Positions 25,211 to 33,967 are shown, counted from the first letter of the stretch. The stretch: 64,000 nt of DNA from Arthrobacter sp. 31Y (GCF_000526335.1 NZ_JAFW01000001.1:310001-374000); one strand, 5' to 3'. Notes: generated by a model from the sequence alone, not told the origin. Program-made: numbers and translations.

Positions 25211-25690
25211 ATGGCACGTCACCGTCGAACACTGGAGCAAGCGCTCCACGACCTGTCGATGAGTGGCCGCAACGATCGCACTATCGCGCTCAGCACCCCG
25301 GCCATGGAGCCTGTAGGGCCTGACGCCATCCAGCCCGGGGCGGTCACGCCTGAGGCACTTGCGCCTGAACTGAACCTGCAACTGGCAGACAATCAGGACG
25401 CAATCAGTCATCTGAACGATCAGCTAGACACCCGGCTCCCCGCGCTCGAATCCGACCTTGAGGCCGTGAACAACCGGATTGACGGCGAGGTCACGCAGGC
25501 CATTAACGATGCCGCGGCTTCCCTAGTCACTGACGAGCGTTTCGACCCGGGATCGCTGACTGTCTGGCCGTTCATCGAAGGCACCATCCCCTCGGGGGCA
25601 CTAGCCCCCAACTCTGTCGGTTCAAACGAGATCGCTGACTTTTCTGTCGCTGTCACGAAGTTGAAGTCCACCCGGCACCACTTGTACTGA
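25211..25690 (+). CDS. minor tail protein with C-terminal RHHLY tag
   Basis: 159 residues; basic N-terminus, central helix (probable coiled coil, about residues 60-105), then a beta-repeat style end P-S-G-A-L-A-P-N-S-V-G-S-N-E-I-A-D. The last residues T-K-L-K-S-T-R-H-H-L-Y resemble the end of the next gene's product. ATG abuts the previous stop. Confidence 0.65.
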   Translation: MARHRRTLEQALHDLSMSGRNDRTIALSTPAMEPVGPDAIQPGAVTPEALAPELNLQLADNQDAISHLNDQLDTRLPALESDLEAVNNRIDGEVTQAINDAAASLVTDERFDPGSLTVWPFIEGTIPSGALAPNSVGSNEIADFSVAVTKLKSTRHHLY

Positions 25691-25717
25691 CCACTCTTTT
25701 CGAAAGGCTCTACTACT

Positions 25718-26821
25718 TTGACTTCCACCCTGCTTCCCGGCGACGACAACCTTGATCAGCGGATCGAGAACATTCTCCACACCAGGCTGGGCCACTTCCT
25801 TGACGACATTAGTTTCCGCATTGGGCAGGCGTATGAGGTTGCTGCCCGAACCGGCGGTGAGTCGCGCGGTACGGTCTACGCCGAAGACTTGAATTTGAAG
25901 GACCGGCATATGCTGACCGGTTACACCGTCACCAACAACAACCCGGTTGCTGGTTCTGTTGCTTGGACCGACCTTCACGTGGTCTACAACGGCGTGGACA
26001 ACGTGATCACGAACGGCAACACCAACAAGAAGTACCTGTGGTGGTCCCCGACAACGACGCCGACCACCCTGCAGTCGTCCGACACCAAGCCGGTGCTGGG
26101 CACGGGTGAGGTGCTGCTGTTTACCAACACCGGCGGCACGCACAAGGTGATGCTCTCTGACACCAACGCGTCGATGCCTTCGATCCTGGCGGACGGCACC
26201 GTTGACTCCGGTGCCATCATCGCCAACGCGGTTGGTACTTCTGCCATCGCGACGGGTGCGATCACCTCCAACGAGCTTGGAGCCAACGCTGTTGTTTCGG
26301 GAAAGATCGCTGACGGTGCCGTGAACACGGCTGCGAAGCTGGCCGCGAACGTTGTGACTGCCGGGGCAATCCTTGACGGCGCGGTGACCACAACCAAGAT
26401 TCCTGACAACGCGATCACGAGCACCAAGGTCCTTGACGGTGCGGTCACCAACGCGAAGATCGGCGCCAAGGCTGTCGACACGGCCAAGCTTGGCGACAAC
26501 GCCGTGACCAACACGCAGATCGCTACGGGCGCTGTTGGTGCAGGCAAGATCGCGAACAGTGCCATCAACGCCTCCACTCTTTTCACTGCCGGCGTGGTCA
26601 ACACTGCAGCGATCGGTGACAACCAGATCACTACCGCGAAGCTCCCTGATAACGCCATCACGTCCGCCAAGATCGGCGCGAACCAGGTCACCACAACCCA
26701 GATCAACTCCGGTGCCGTGACGGCCAACGAGTTGGCCAACGGCTCTGTCACGACCGGCAAGGTTGCGACCGGCGCCGTAGACGCGACCAAGCTCAACGTC
26801 CTGCGGCACTTCCTCTTCTAA
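25718..26821 (+). CDS. tail fibre with decapeptide-like repeats
   Basis: 367 residues from TTG (GAAAGG site 10 bases upstream). Residues about 150-355 are a run of imperfect 9-10-residue units of the form T-x-x-K-I-x-D-x-A-I/V, suggesting a regular beta-structured trimeric shaft. The N-terminal 130 residues (C-terminal W-W-S-P motif included) are shared in pattern with the next gene. Ends D-A-T-K-L-N-V-L-R-H-F-L-F, like the previous gene. A strong terminator follows. Confidence 0.75.
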   Translation: MTSTLLPGDDNLDQRIENILHTRLGHFLDDISFRIGQAYEVAARTGGESRGTVYAEDLNLKDRHMLTGYTVTNNNPVAGSVAWTDLHVVYNGVDNVITNGNTNKKYLWWSPTTTPTTLQSSDTKPVLGTGEVLLFTNTGGTHKVMLSDTNASMPSILADGTVDSGAIIANAVGTSAIATGAITSNELGANAVVSGKIADGAVNTAAKLAANVVTAGAILDGAVTTTKIPDNAITSTKVLDGAVTNAKIGAKAVDTAKLGDNAVTNTQIATGAVGAGKIANSAINASTLFTAGVVNTAAIGDNQITTAKLPDNAITSAKIGANQVTTTQINSGAVTANELANGSVTTGKVATGAVDATKLNVLRHFLF

Positions 26822-26840
26822 GAGACGCCACGCTTTGCCG

Positions 26841-26874
26841 GAAAAGGCACCCCTTCGGGGGTGCCTTTTCTTTT
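26841..26874 (+). terminator. strong intrinsic terminator
   Basis: GAAAAGGCACCCC-TTCG-GGGGTGCCTTTTC followed by TTTT: long stem closed by a TTCG tetraloop, between two fibre genes. Confidence 0.85.
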
Positions 26875-26902
26875 CCCCCAACTGATTTAGGAGCTTCACC
26901 CC

Positions 26903-29326
26903 ATGGCTTTGCCAACCATCACACACAACTCCCCGGTTGCGGGGGCAATCTCGTGGACCGCCTTCGGCGTTTCCTTCTCCAACGTCAACTTCTCCATCCC
27001 CGCTGGCAGTAGCTCCAAGCGGTTCATCTGGTGGGAATACCGGAACGGCGCCCCGGCCCTCGTTGACGGGGACACAATGCCCGAGCTTGAGCCTGCAGAC
27101 GTCCTGCTATTCCTCAACAAGAACGGCGTTGGCGCCCTGGTTCCGTTGACAGATGTTGTTGACGGTTCCTTGATCGTCAGTGGATCGGTGTTCGCGGACG
27201 CGATCGCCGCCAACCAGATTCAGACCTACCACATCGGCGCTGATGCGGTCACGGCTGAGCAAATCGCAGCTGGCTCCATCGGCGCAGAGCAAATCTCGGC
27301 TGGCTCGATCACGACAGACAAGCTCGCTGTTGGCAGCGTCGGAGACAACCTTTGCACCAACGGTTCCTTCGAGGAGTTCGCCAACGGAATGCCGGTTGGG
27401 TGGAACGCGTTCGGTACGCCAGCAAATGGTTCCATCAACGTCGTGTCCGGCGTCAGCAGCTCAGGCACGTATGCGGCGCAGCTGGCGGCCACAAGCACGA
27501 CCGCTGACATTCGTCTGGAGCAGTCGCTGATAAAGGCAATCCCCGTATCGAGCGCTTCCTCCCGCGCCTGGTACTTGAGTGCCCGCGTAGGCGCTGGTAC
27601 GGCCACAACTAAGGGACTGTACCTGCGAGCCCGCTGGCTCGATGCCAACAAGGCGAACATTTCCACGTCGGACGCGCAAGCCAACATCGCGGTCGGCACA
27701 ACCTTCACCCTGATCGAGGGGCAGGTAACACCGCCGGCGGCCGCCCGATACATGGTCATCTCGGTTCTGCTGATCAACCCATCCGCCGTGACAAACGTGT
27801 ACGTGGATCAGATCACAGCCCGCGAAGTGGTCATGAGTGCACTGATCGGCAACGGTCAGATCAGCACGGCAAAGCTTGCAGCTGGTGCAGTCACGGCTGG
27901 CACCATCGCCGCCAACACCATCACCGCCGACAAACTGCTGGTCAGCGACCGCACAAACTACTGGGAGAACCCGGACTTTGAAGCAGACACAGTCGGCCAA
28001 GTGCCGATGGGCACCACAGGCGCCAGCACCACTTACACGCGCATCATTACGGGCGGTGCCCGTGGCTCATCCAAGGCCATGGAAGTGGACGCCCGGAACG
28101 GCGTAAACAACGACGTCTACTCCAGCAACATCTTCCCAGTCACCCCCGGTGATCAGTTCTACATCCAGTACGACTACAAGTTCCTGAACGCAATCGGAAC
28201 GTCCAACGCTGGCGTGGGATTCCGAACCTACGGCCCGACCAAGGTCGGCCTCTCCTGGAGCAACATTGCTGTGAACACTCGCCCCACAACGTGGCAGGAG
28301 GGGGCCAGCGCCAAGTCGGGCATCTACACGGTCCCCAACGGGACTTACTACCTCCAGCCGTGGGTGACTTTCAGCAACAACGCGGAGGCAACAAACCGCT
28401 TCCACGTCGACAACATCATCATCCGTCGCATGAACGGTGGAGAGCTGATCGTGGACGGCCAGATCACGGCGTCCAAGATCGCCACCAATACCATCACGTC
28501 CAACGAGATTGCGGCGAATGCGATCACAGCGGACGAACTGGCCGCTAACGCCGTAACAGCGAACAGCATCCTTGCTGGAGAAATTGGCACAGACCACATG
28601 GTCGCCAACAGCATCAACGGCGACCGCATCGCGGCCAATACCCTGCATGCTGACAAGATCGTGGCCAACTCGATTGATGCTGGCAAGCTTTCCGCAACTG
28701 CGATCGATGGCAAGGTCATCACCGGTGCCACACTCCGCACGGCAGCCTCTGGTGCCCGCGTTGAAATGGCTGGGAGCCGCATGAGCGTTTACGACGGTTC
28801 CAACGTGCAGCAAGCCAACTTTGGTGTGCTGACCACTGGCGGCAACGGCATCGAGATTCGCAACCCGCAAGGCAACATGACCCGTCTCGCGGACCATGTC
28901 TTCGGCGTAACCGCTGACTCTCACGTGAGCGTCCTGGTGGGCAGCGTCGCCGCCAATGAGACCTTCCCTTGGACTCAGATCGGGGTTCGCCGCCAGGTCA
29001 CCACGACCACGGGTCGCATCCTGCTGCAGGTGTCCGCGGACATGATGATCAACAGCTACAAGGGCTACTTCTACGTGGAGGGGTTCCTCTCCAGCACCTC
29101 GACAGGCAACGGCATCCCGGGCACGTTCGTGCGCGTCAACAAAACGTCACTGGACAACCAAGACCTCGCCTACGGCGACTCATATGCCAAAGCGCAAATC
29201 CTCAACGTCACGCCCGGAACGTACTGGGTTGGCTATGGCCGCGGCGGCGTATCCGGCCCGAGCCCAACCATGGGCGCCGGCAATATCGCCATCACCAACA
29301 CCGCCTTCGTGGCGACACCCCTCTAA
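26903..29326 (+). CDS. large tail fibre / receptor-binding protein
   Basis: 807 residues. N-terminal ~110 residues match the start of the preceding fibre in pattern (I-S-W-T-A-F; K-R-F-I-W-W-E-Y). Two repeat segments of A-x-x-I-x-A-x-x-I units (about 100-145 and 500-600) flank two jelly-roll-like modules, each beginning N-x-x-x-N-G/P-x-F-E (about 148 and 350), of the kind found in carbohydrate-binding modules. The C-terminal ~180 residues are beta-rich. Likely the main receptor-binding protein. Confidence 0.75.
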   Translation: MALPTITHNSPVAGAISWTAFGVSFSNVNFSIPAGSSSKRFIWWEYRNGAPALVDGDTMPELEPADVLLFLNKNGVGALVPLTDVVDGSLIVSGSVFADAIAANQIQTYHIGADAVTAEQIAAGSIGAEQISAGSITTDKLAVGSVGDNLCTNGSFEEFANGMPVGWNAFGTPANGSINVVSGVSSSGTYAAQLAATSTTADIRLEQSLIKAIPVSSASSRAWYLSARVGAGTATTKGLYLRARWLDANKANISTSDAQANIAVGTTFTLIEGQVTPPAAARYMVISVLLINPSAVTNVYVDQITAREVVMSALIGNGQISTAKLAAGAVTAGTIAANTITADKLLVSDRTNYWENPDFEADTVGQVPMGTTGASTTYTRIITGGARGSSKAMEVDARNGVNNDVYSSNIFPVTPGDQFYIQYDYKFLNAIGTSNAGVGFRTYGPTKVGLSWSNIAVNTRPTTWQEGASAKSGIYTVPNGTYYLQPWVTFSNNAEATNRFHVDNIIIRRMNGGELIVDGQITASKIATNTITSNEIAANAITADELAANAVTANSILAGEIGTDHMVANSINGDRIAANTLHADKIVANSIDAGKLSATAIDGKVITGATLRTAASGARVEMAGSRMSVYDGSNVQQANFGVLTTGGNGIEIRNPQGNMTRLADHVFGVTADSHVSVLVGSVAANETFPWTQIGVRRQVTTTTGRILLQVSADMMINSYKGYFYVEGFLSSTSTGNGIPGTFVRVNKTSLDNQDLAYGDSYAKAQILNVTPGTYWVGYGRGGVSGPSPTMGAGNIAITNTAFVATPL

Positions 29327-29355
29327 GACTCACAACCCCGCAGGAAGGAGCCACC

Positions 29356-29499
29356 GTGGCTTACCTGAACCTCTCCCTGAACAAGAGCAACGGCACCGCC
29401 GTTACGGCCAGCGTCGAAATCAACGACGCCGCAGCAACAGTCCTGGCCGAAGCGATCACGCTCGCAATCCACAACTCCCTGGACGAGCCCACCCCGTGA
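29356..29499 (+). CDS. short phage protein, unknown function
   Basis: 47 residues from GTG with AGGAG eight bases upstream (sequence begins M-A-Y-L-N-L-S-L-N-K). Overlaps the next gene by GTGA. Unrecognised; may be a small tail or lysis accessory protein. Confidence 0.55.
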   Translation: MAYLNLSLNKSNGTAVTASVEINDAAATVLAEAITLAIHNSLDEPTP

Positions 29500-29828
29500 T
29501 CGACGCGAACCACCCTCTCTATGGCCCGATCATTGTCGCCGCCATTGCAGCCCTAGCGACCGTGGCTGCCGCGGCGATCGCAAAACTCAGGCCCCGAGCC
29601 GACCCTTTTGAACGCGCCAACATACTCCTCGACCAATACCAGGAAGACCGCGCAGCAGACCGCGCACAGCTCGAAACGTTGGAGCGAAAGCTGGACGCCA
29701 GCATCGCCAGAGGTGACGACGAGCGCGCCTATTCCTCCTCTTGGGAGGAATGGCACGCCGCTGGCATGCCCGACCCTCCCGGTCGCCCGTACCGCAAAAA
29801 CCACATCACACGCGAAGGTCCCCGATAG
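29496..29828 (+). CDS. membrane protein with coiled coil, lysis-region
   Basis: 110 residues from GTG. One transmembrane helix (about residues 9-32: I-I-V-A-A-I-A-A-L-A-T-V-A-A-A) then a charged helical region (Q-E-D-R-A-A-D-R-A-Q-L-E-T-L-E) and a hydrophilic tail. Type resembles actinophage DUF2746-like membrane proteins near the lysis genes. Possible holin accessory. The stop is in a terminator loop. Confidence 0.6.
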   Translation: MIDANHPLYGPIIVAAIAALATVAAAAIAKLRPRADPFERANILLDQYQEDRAADRAQLETLERKLDASIARGDDERAYSSSWEEWHAAGMPDPPGRPYRKNHITREGPR

Positions 29829-29840
29829 GGGGCCTTCTTC
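29817..29840 (+). terminator. terminator hairpin containing a stop codon
   Basis: GGTCCCC-GATA-GGGGGCC then TTCTTC. The TAG stop straddles the loop, as at 15728, so translation to the end should open the hairpin. Confidence 0.65.
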
Positions 29841-29863
29841 TATTTGTAGAGGAGGTTCTGCCC

Positions 29864-30424
29864 TTGATTTGGCCTGTGCCATACGACACCAAGAGCCAGA
29901 GCTTTGGGGAAAACCCCACCAAGTACTTGCCAGCCAACCACTGGATCATCAGGCAGTTCGGCAACTACCAGCCCGACGGGCACACCGGAATGGACTTTGC
30001 AGTCAAGGCCGGCACCCCATTCCGGTCCTGCGCTGACGGCACCGTCATCCACGTGGGCTGGTACCCCGGCACATACGCGGACAACGACATGTGGCTCGCC
30101 CCCGGATTCGCGGGCTTCTGCTACGTCGTGGACCACCCATGGGGCCGCAGCATCTACGGCCACGGCCTAGACGGCGGCAACAAAGTCCGTGCGGGCGATC
30201 AGGTGAAAGAAGGGCAGGTCCTTGGCCTGACCGGCAACACCGGCGGCTCCACTGGCGACCACCTGCACTTCGAACTCCTGCTCAACGGCTGGATCGTCAA
30301 CAGCCAGTTCTACGGCCGGGTCAACCCCGAAGACGTGATCAGCACCCTCGCCCCCGCCGGCGAAGTCATCACCCACACGCCGGACGAGCAGTTCTTCCTC
30401 GACCTTTCCATCTCTATCCCCTAA
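29864..30424 (+). CDS. endolysin, M23-type peptidase
   Basis: 186 residues from TTG (GAGGAGG seven to eight bases upstream). A single peptidase M23 (LytM) domain: first zinc ligands in H-T-G-M-D-F (H and D), then Y-G-H and the H-L-H-F-E motif. Such enzymes cut peptidoglycan cross-bridges. There is no signal peptide or separate wall-binding domain, so release would depend on the holin. It is followed by a small protein and the holin. Confidence 0.85.
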   Translation: MIWPVPYDTKSQSFGENPTKYLPANHWIIRQFGNYQPDGHTGMDFAVKAGTPFRSCADGTVIHVGWYPGTYADNDMWLAPGFAGFCYVVDHPWGRSIYGHGLDGGNKVRAGDQVKEGQVLGLTGNTGGSTGDHLHFELLLNGWIVNSQFYGRVNPEDVISTLAPAGEVITHTPDEQFFLDLSISIP

Positions 30425-30431
30425 GGAAACC

Positions 30432-30803
30432 ATGACTCAGAAGATCCCTGAATTCACCAACCAGGCCCGACTCAAGGGCACCCACGAAGCGCTCTTCTAC
30501 GGCGGTGAATCCACGCCCCGAGGCGAGTCTTTGTTCTACATCGCAGACGCCGCTCCCCGCCGTGTATGGGAGACGCCCATCCTGCGCGAAGGCAAGAACA
30601 TCAGTGCACTGCAGGAACTGGCTGACTGCAAGACATTGCTGATTCGCAACGAGGCGACTGTCGCTGGCCTGTTGGCCGCGGTGAAGCAGCTCGCCGCCGG
30701 GCAAGGCTCTGACCCTGCAGCCATTCAGGCCGCTGTTGAGGCCGGCGTAAAGAACGCCATGCAGGGCCTGTCCGCTACCGTCACGATTGGAGAAGGTAAG
30801 TAA
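30432..30803 (+). CDS. phage protein in lysis cassette
   Basis: 123 residues, soluble, C-terminal half Ala/Gln helical (A-A-I-Q-A-A-V-E-A-G-V-K-N-A). Located between endolysin and holin genes, joined to the latter by TAATG. Similar short proteins are often found in this place in actinophages, with no established role. Confidence 0.65.
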   Translation: MTQKIPEFTNQARLKGTHEALFYGGESTPRGESLFYIADAAPRRVWETPILREGKNISALQELADCKTLLIRNEATVAGLLAAVKQLAAGQGSDPAAIQAAVEAGVKNAMQGLSATVTIGEGK

Positions 30804-31048
30804 TGGGAAAGCGCGCCGCCGTAACCCGACACTCTGACGCATTCGAACGGGCGCTCCGCACCCTCTGGGTAGCCGTAGGCATCGACATTGTCAGCGCCAT
30901 CGGCGTTGGCCTGACCAGCCTCATGGTCGAACAGGACGTCACCAGCGGCTTGTTTTGGGCCGGATTCGGCGTGCTGGTCGTCAAGTCGGTTCTGTCCTCT
31001 GTGGCCGCCTACCTGGTCCGACTCAAGGTGGCTCCCAAGGGCGCCTGA
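30803..31048 (+). CDS. holin
   Basis: 81 residues, two hydrophobic helices (about residues 20-42 and 49-72) with basic ends, the layout of a class II holin. Start overlaps the previous stop (TAATG). Holins form the membrane lesion that lets endolysin act and set lysis time. Confidence 0.75.
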   Translation: MGKRAAVTRHSDAFERALRTLWVAVGIDIVSAIGVGLTSLMVEQDVTSGLFWAGFGVLVVKSVLSSVAAYLVRLKVAPKGA

Positions 31049-31054
31049 ACTGGT

Positions 31055-31095
31055 AGGGCGGGCGGTAGTCACAACTGCCAGGCGCCGCCTGCCCT
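31055..31095 (+). terminator. long hairpin ending the late operon
   Basis: AGGGCGGGCGG pairs CCGCCTGCCCT (11 bp, one G-T pair) around a 19-base loop, just after the holin stop. There is no U tract, so termination may be factor-dependent, or this may be a mRNA-stabilising structure. Confidence 0.45.
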
Positions 31096-31165
31096 GCACC
31101 GGAATGGTGCTGCCAACAGATAGCATTGGTGGTTGGTTTAGTGCAGTGTCAGAATGAGGAATTTC

Positions 31166-32215
31166 ATGGATGTCCGCCCGCAGGTCTTCGTCAGCTCCAC
31201 ATACCTTGATTTGGTCGAGGAGCGGCAAGCCGTAACGCGCATCTTGCTGGAGCTAAACTGCTTCCCGGCTGGCATGGAGCTATTCCCGGCGGGCGATGAC
31301 GACAAGATGGACCTCATAAAGGGTGTCATTGATGACTCCGACTACTACATTCTCATTCTGGGTGGAAAGTACGGTTCGGTCGACGCCGAGACTGATGTGA
31401 GCTACACGGAGATGGAGTACGACTACGCCATCGAGACACAGACGCCGGTCATGGCGTTCCTGAAGCGGGACCTAGATTCTGTGGTCAAACAAAAGACTGA
31501 GCTGGACCCGAAAAAGGCCGAACAGCTGGAGGACTTCCGAAAGAAGGCCGAGTCCAAGCGCACTGTCCGGTACTTCGACGGCAAGGACGACCTTGCCGCC
31601 CAGATTGCCACGTCCCTGGTTGCGCTTCAGAAGAGGAAGCCTGCCATCGGGTGGGTCCGTGGAGACCTAGCCATGACACCTGAGATACGGGGCGAGCTAG
31701 CTGAGCTGCGGGCAAAGGCCACCGAATCCGCCACGGCTGGGTCCACACCCCTTTTCCCTGACCTAGAGGACGGGGAGGACAAGGTCGAGTTCACCGTACA
31801 GGTCAACTACCTCGATGATGCCGATGGGGGTGGGTATGAGTGCAATTATGAAGTCCTCGCAACTTGGAATGAGATTTTCGGCGGCATTGCGCCGAAGATG
31901 CTCCATGAGGTTGCTGACCGCGACTTGGAGAAAGCGCTCCTCAAGCACCTCGGATTACTCGGGCTTCAGATTTTCCCGGAGGTTTTTCCCGACACCAAAA
32001 TTCGCAGCGTCTTGGGAACCAAAATAAAGACACCGGGGATGCTGGACGAAGTTGTGATCCAATTGATGGCCCTGAAACTGGTTGCTCGGGGGACACAAAA
32101 GCGTGGCGTCAACGACAGCCAGCGGTATTGGAAACTGACCACCGAGGGTGAAGACCGGATGATGCAGCTTCGCGCGCGCCGAAAGACCGCGCAAAAGGAA
32201 GCTGAAGCTAGCTGA
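31166..32215 (+). CDS. DUF4062 protein (TIR-like fold family), prophage moron
   Basis: 349 residues. Residues about 4-95 are a DUF4062 domain: R-P-Q-V-F-V-S-S-T-Y-L-D-L-V-E-E-R-Q, then I-D-D-S-D-Y-Y-I-L-I-L-G-G-K-Y-G-S and S-Y-T-E-M-E-Y-D-Y-A. This family is thought to share a TIR-like nucleotide-binding fold and occurs in NLR-type and other immune-like proteins. The C-terminal ~80 residues (L-D-E-V-V-I-Q-L-M-A-L...W-K-L-T-T-E-G) look like a winged helix. Start chosen is the ATG behind GAGGA; one four codons earlier lacks a ribosome site. It faces the four paralogous membrane genes and is not a virion gene. A defence role is inferred. Confidence 0.75.
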   Translation: MDVRPQVFVSSTYLDLVEERQAVTRILLELNCFPAGMELFPAGDDDKMDLIKGVIDDSDYYILILGGKYGSVDAETDVSYTEMEYDYAIETQTPVMAFLKRDLDSVVKQKTELDPKKAEQLEDFRKKAESKRTVRYFDGKDDLAAQIATSLVALQKRKPAIGWVRGDLAMTPEIRGELAELRAKATESATAGSTPLFPDLEDGEDKVEFTVQVNYLDDADGGGYECNYEVLATWNEIFGGIAPKMLHEVADRDLEKALLKHLGLLGLQIFPEVFPDTKIRSVLGTKIKTPGMLDEVVIQLMALKLVARGTQKRGVNDSQRYWKLTTEGEDRMMQLRARRKTAQKEAEAS

Positions 32216-32228
32216 CCCCTAGGGCGCG

Positions 32229-32765
32229 CTAACCCGCCTGGCTGCGATGATCGGGCATGTTGCTCAACAACACCCCGGCCCCTGTGCCCAACTCGGTCCT
32301 CACGGCCTCGATGAACAGACCAACCAGATTATTGAACTCGTGAACAATGCCACTGAGGGTGTTCATTGATTGCAGCTGTGCGTTGAGGTCCTCGCCCACT
32401 TCCTCCATGTCATCGCGCGCAACGACCGCTTTTCGCGCTTCCCAGTCGATTTTCCGCGCAAGCTCGATAATCGAGGGGGCACCAACTATGTGAATTCTTC
32501 GTCTGGCCACAGACATTTCGTCCAATCTGGGCTGGACAAAAGGCTCTTTGAAATTGGAGTAGGCCTGATGCACGGCCGTCTCGGCCTTGGCCAAGAAATT
32601 CGTGTAGGCCTCCTGTTTCTGATTGCGTACCCACGTCTCATGTTCGGTGGATTTGGCAGCTTCAAGTGACCGTCCTAGGTTCTTTCGAGCGAACCACGCC
32701 GTTATTAGGACGCCCGCAACCGTGCCCGATACGGAGACGATGAGCCTGATAGTTTCCTGATCCAC
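32229..32765 (-). CDS. membrane-anchored paralog 1 of the moron array
   Basis: 178 residues. Starts V/M-D-Q-E-T-I-R-L-I, a single N-terminal membrane helix (about residues 7-27), basic residues, then the shared motif W-V-R-N-Q-K-Q-E-A-Y-T-N-F-L (about 45-58), the segment R-R-R-I-H-I-V-G-A and a variable helical C-terminus. Shares architecture with the three genes upstream. GTG start is only six bases from a TAACTT box, suggesting a leaderless transcript. The stop lies 13 bases from the stop of the DUF4062 gene (convergent). Family unknown to me. Confidence 0.7.
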   Translation of the reverse strand: MDQETIRLIVSVSGTVAGVLITAWFARKNLGRSLEAAKSTEHETWVRNQKQEAYTNFLAKAETAVHQAYSNFKEPFVQPRLDEMSVARRRIHIVGAPSIIELARKIDWEARKAVVARDDMEEVGEDLNAQLQSMNTLSGIVHEFNNLVGLFIEAVRTELGTGAGVLLSNMPDHRSQAG

Positions 32766-32771
32766 AGCTCA

Positions 32772-32777
32772 AAGTTA
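32772..32777 (-). promoter_or_regulatory. leaderless-type -10 box for paralog 1
   Basis: TAACTT on the minus strand, exactly six bases before the GTG start (TAACTT-TGAGCT-GTG), matching the actinobacterial leaderless pattern TANNNT with 5-8 bases to the start. Same spacing at paralogs 3 and 4 and at the divergent gene at 34597. Confidence 0.5.
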
Positions 32778-32803
32778 CACCGCATGCCAACAACATCACG
32801 GGT

Positions 32804-33355
32804 TCATTGCCTCGCCTGAGTCTGCCGTTCCCGTCTGAGCGGTTCCCCGCCAAACTCAACCCGGGCGACCTGGACGAAGTCGTCCACCCAGTTCGAATAA
32901 ACGCTCAAGTTGTTTGAGTCTTTCTCCATGACCTCTTCAAGCTTTAACTTGCTCGCCGCATCGGTGCGGTCCTTGAGGCGACCAATAACATGCTCATAGC
33001 CATACGCGGTCGCTGCACAGTAACAAATCTCAGCTGCTAGGCGGATCGTTTCGTCGCTTCCAACAAGCTTGAGCTTGTTCAGTTCCGTCGTCAGGCTGGT
33101 CAGGGAACGCAGATCGGGACTAGATTCATCTTCGTTCCACGAAGCCTTAAGGACCCCGTCGGCCACTGCGAGGAACTCGGCGTATGCCTCCTGTTTCCTG
33201 TTTCGCAACCACATGGTGTGGTCGCGCTCCTTGGTAGAGGTCAGTGTCTCGACGGTGTTCTTCCGGTTGATCCAAGCCGAGAGGCCGGCGCCACCTAAAC
33301 CGGCGATTAGCGCCACGCCTGCTGTGACGACCAAACGCAGAGTTTCTTGGTCCAC
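32804..33355 (-). CDS. membrane-anchored paralog 2 of the moron array
   Basis: 183 residues: D-Q-E-T-L-R-L-V-V start, membrane helix (about 7-28, with A-G-L-G-G-A-G-L-S-A-W-I-N-R-K-N-T), motif W-L-R-N-R-K-Q-E-A-Y-A-E-F-L, then L-N-K-L-K-L-V-G-S and an acidic/helical end with F-V-Q-V-A-R-V-E-F-G. GTG start three bases after the stop of paralog 3, so probably translated by coupling (AGGTGGG upstream) rather than from its own promoter. Confidence 0.7.
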   Translation of the reverse strand: MDQETLRLVVTAGVALIAGLGGAGLSAWINRKNTVETLTSTKERDHTMWLRNRKQEAYAEFLAVADGVLKASWNEDESSPDLRSLTSLTTELNKLKLVGSDETIRLAAEICYCAATAYGYEHVIGRLKDRTDAASKLKLEEVMEKDSNNLSVYSNWVDDFVQVARVEFGGEPLRRERQTQARQ

Positions 33356-33358
33356 GTC

Positions 33359-33955
33359 CTAGCCCACCTCATCCGACTCAGAGGTATCGAGGTCTACGTC
33401 CTTGGCCACTTCGTCGCTGGCAATGGCCGTTCCGAGGTCACGCCGGCTCTTTGCGACGAAGTCTTGGAGTAGAGCGTCAACGCGAGCCTTCAGCAGCGCG
33501 TAGTGTTCGTAACTCTTGTCTGCGCTGACTCTCGTCACGTCCCACGCATCAACGTCGGGCCGCGAGTATTCGATGAGCGACTTGATCGCGTCCTCAATCT
33601 CCCATGCGACCGTGCGAAGTTCGGGTGGCCCGACAAGACGTATGCGCATCCTTGCCCCGGACACGTTCGCTGAGGAGTCCCTCTGCGCGCCCTTCCACAT
33701 GCTGCTGGCATCGCTGACGGCCTTATCGGCTTTGAGCACGAACTCTGCGTACGCCTCCTGCTTTTGGTCGCGAACCCAGAGTTCGTGCTCGCGGTTTTGC
33801 GTGCGTTCCCATTGCTCCTTACTGCTGCGCTCAGAGGCGGCAAGGGTGTCCGTCGTGTTTCTCCTGTTTATATAGGAGGTCAGGGCGGCACCACCCCAGC
33901 CAGCGAGCAGTGCACCAGCCGCGGTGATAATGAGTCGTATCGTTTCCTGATCCAC
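33359..33955 (-). CDS. membrane-anchored paralog 3 of the moron array
   Basis: 198 residues: D-Q-E-T-I-R-L-I-I, membrane helix (about 7-28), I-N-R-R-N-T-T-D-T-L, a charged helix, motif W-V-R-D-Q-K-Q-E-A-Y-A-E-F-V (about 61-74), then R-M-R-I-R-L-V-G-P-P-E-L and acidic C-terminal tail (D-L-D-T-S-E-S-D-E). GTG start in a TAGCTT-N6-GTG leaderless arrangement. No catalytic motif seen; coiled-coil and membrane anchoring suggest an assembly or membrane-effector role. Confidence 0.7.
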   Translation of the reverse strand: MDQETIRLIITAAGALLAGWGGAALTSYINRRNTTDTLAASERSSKEQWERTQNREHELWVRDQKQEAYAEFVLKADKAVSDASSMWKGAQRDSSANVSGARMRIRLVGPPELRTVAWEIEDAIKSLIEYSRPDVDAWDVTRVSADKSYEHYALLKARVDALLQDFVAKSRRDLGTAIASDEVAKDVDLDTSESDEVG

Positions 33956-33961
33956 AGGTCA

Positions 33962-33967
33962 AAGCTA
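33962..33967 (-). promoter_or_regulatory. leaderless-type -10 box for paralog 3
   Basis: TAGCTT six bases before GTG (TAGCTT-TGACCT-GTG) on the minus strand, preceded by CCTTGTG as at paralog 4. Confidence 0.5.

Noticed and set aside
25622..26926. Long (434-codon) minus-strand frame
   Set aside because: Antisense to the repetitive fibre gene; arises from repeat-codon bias.
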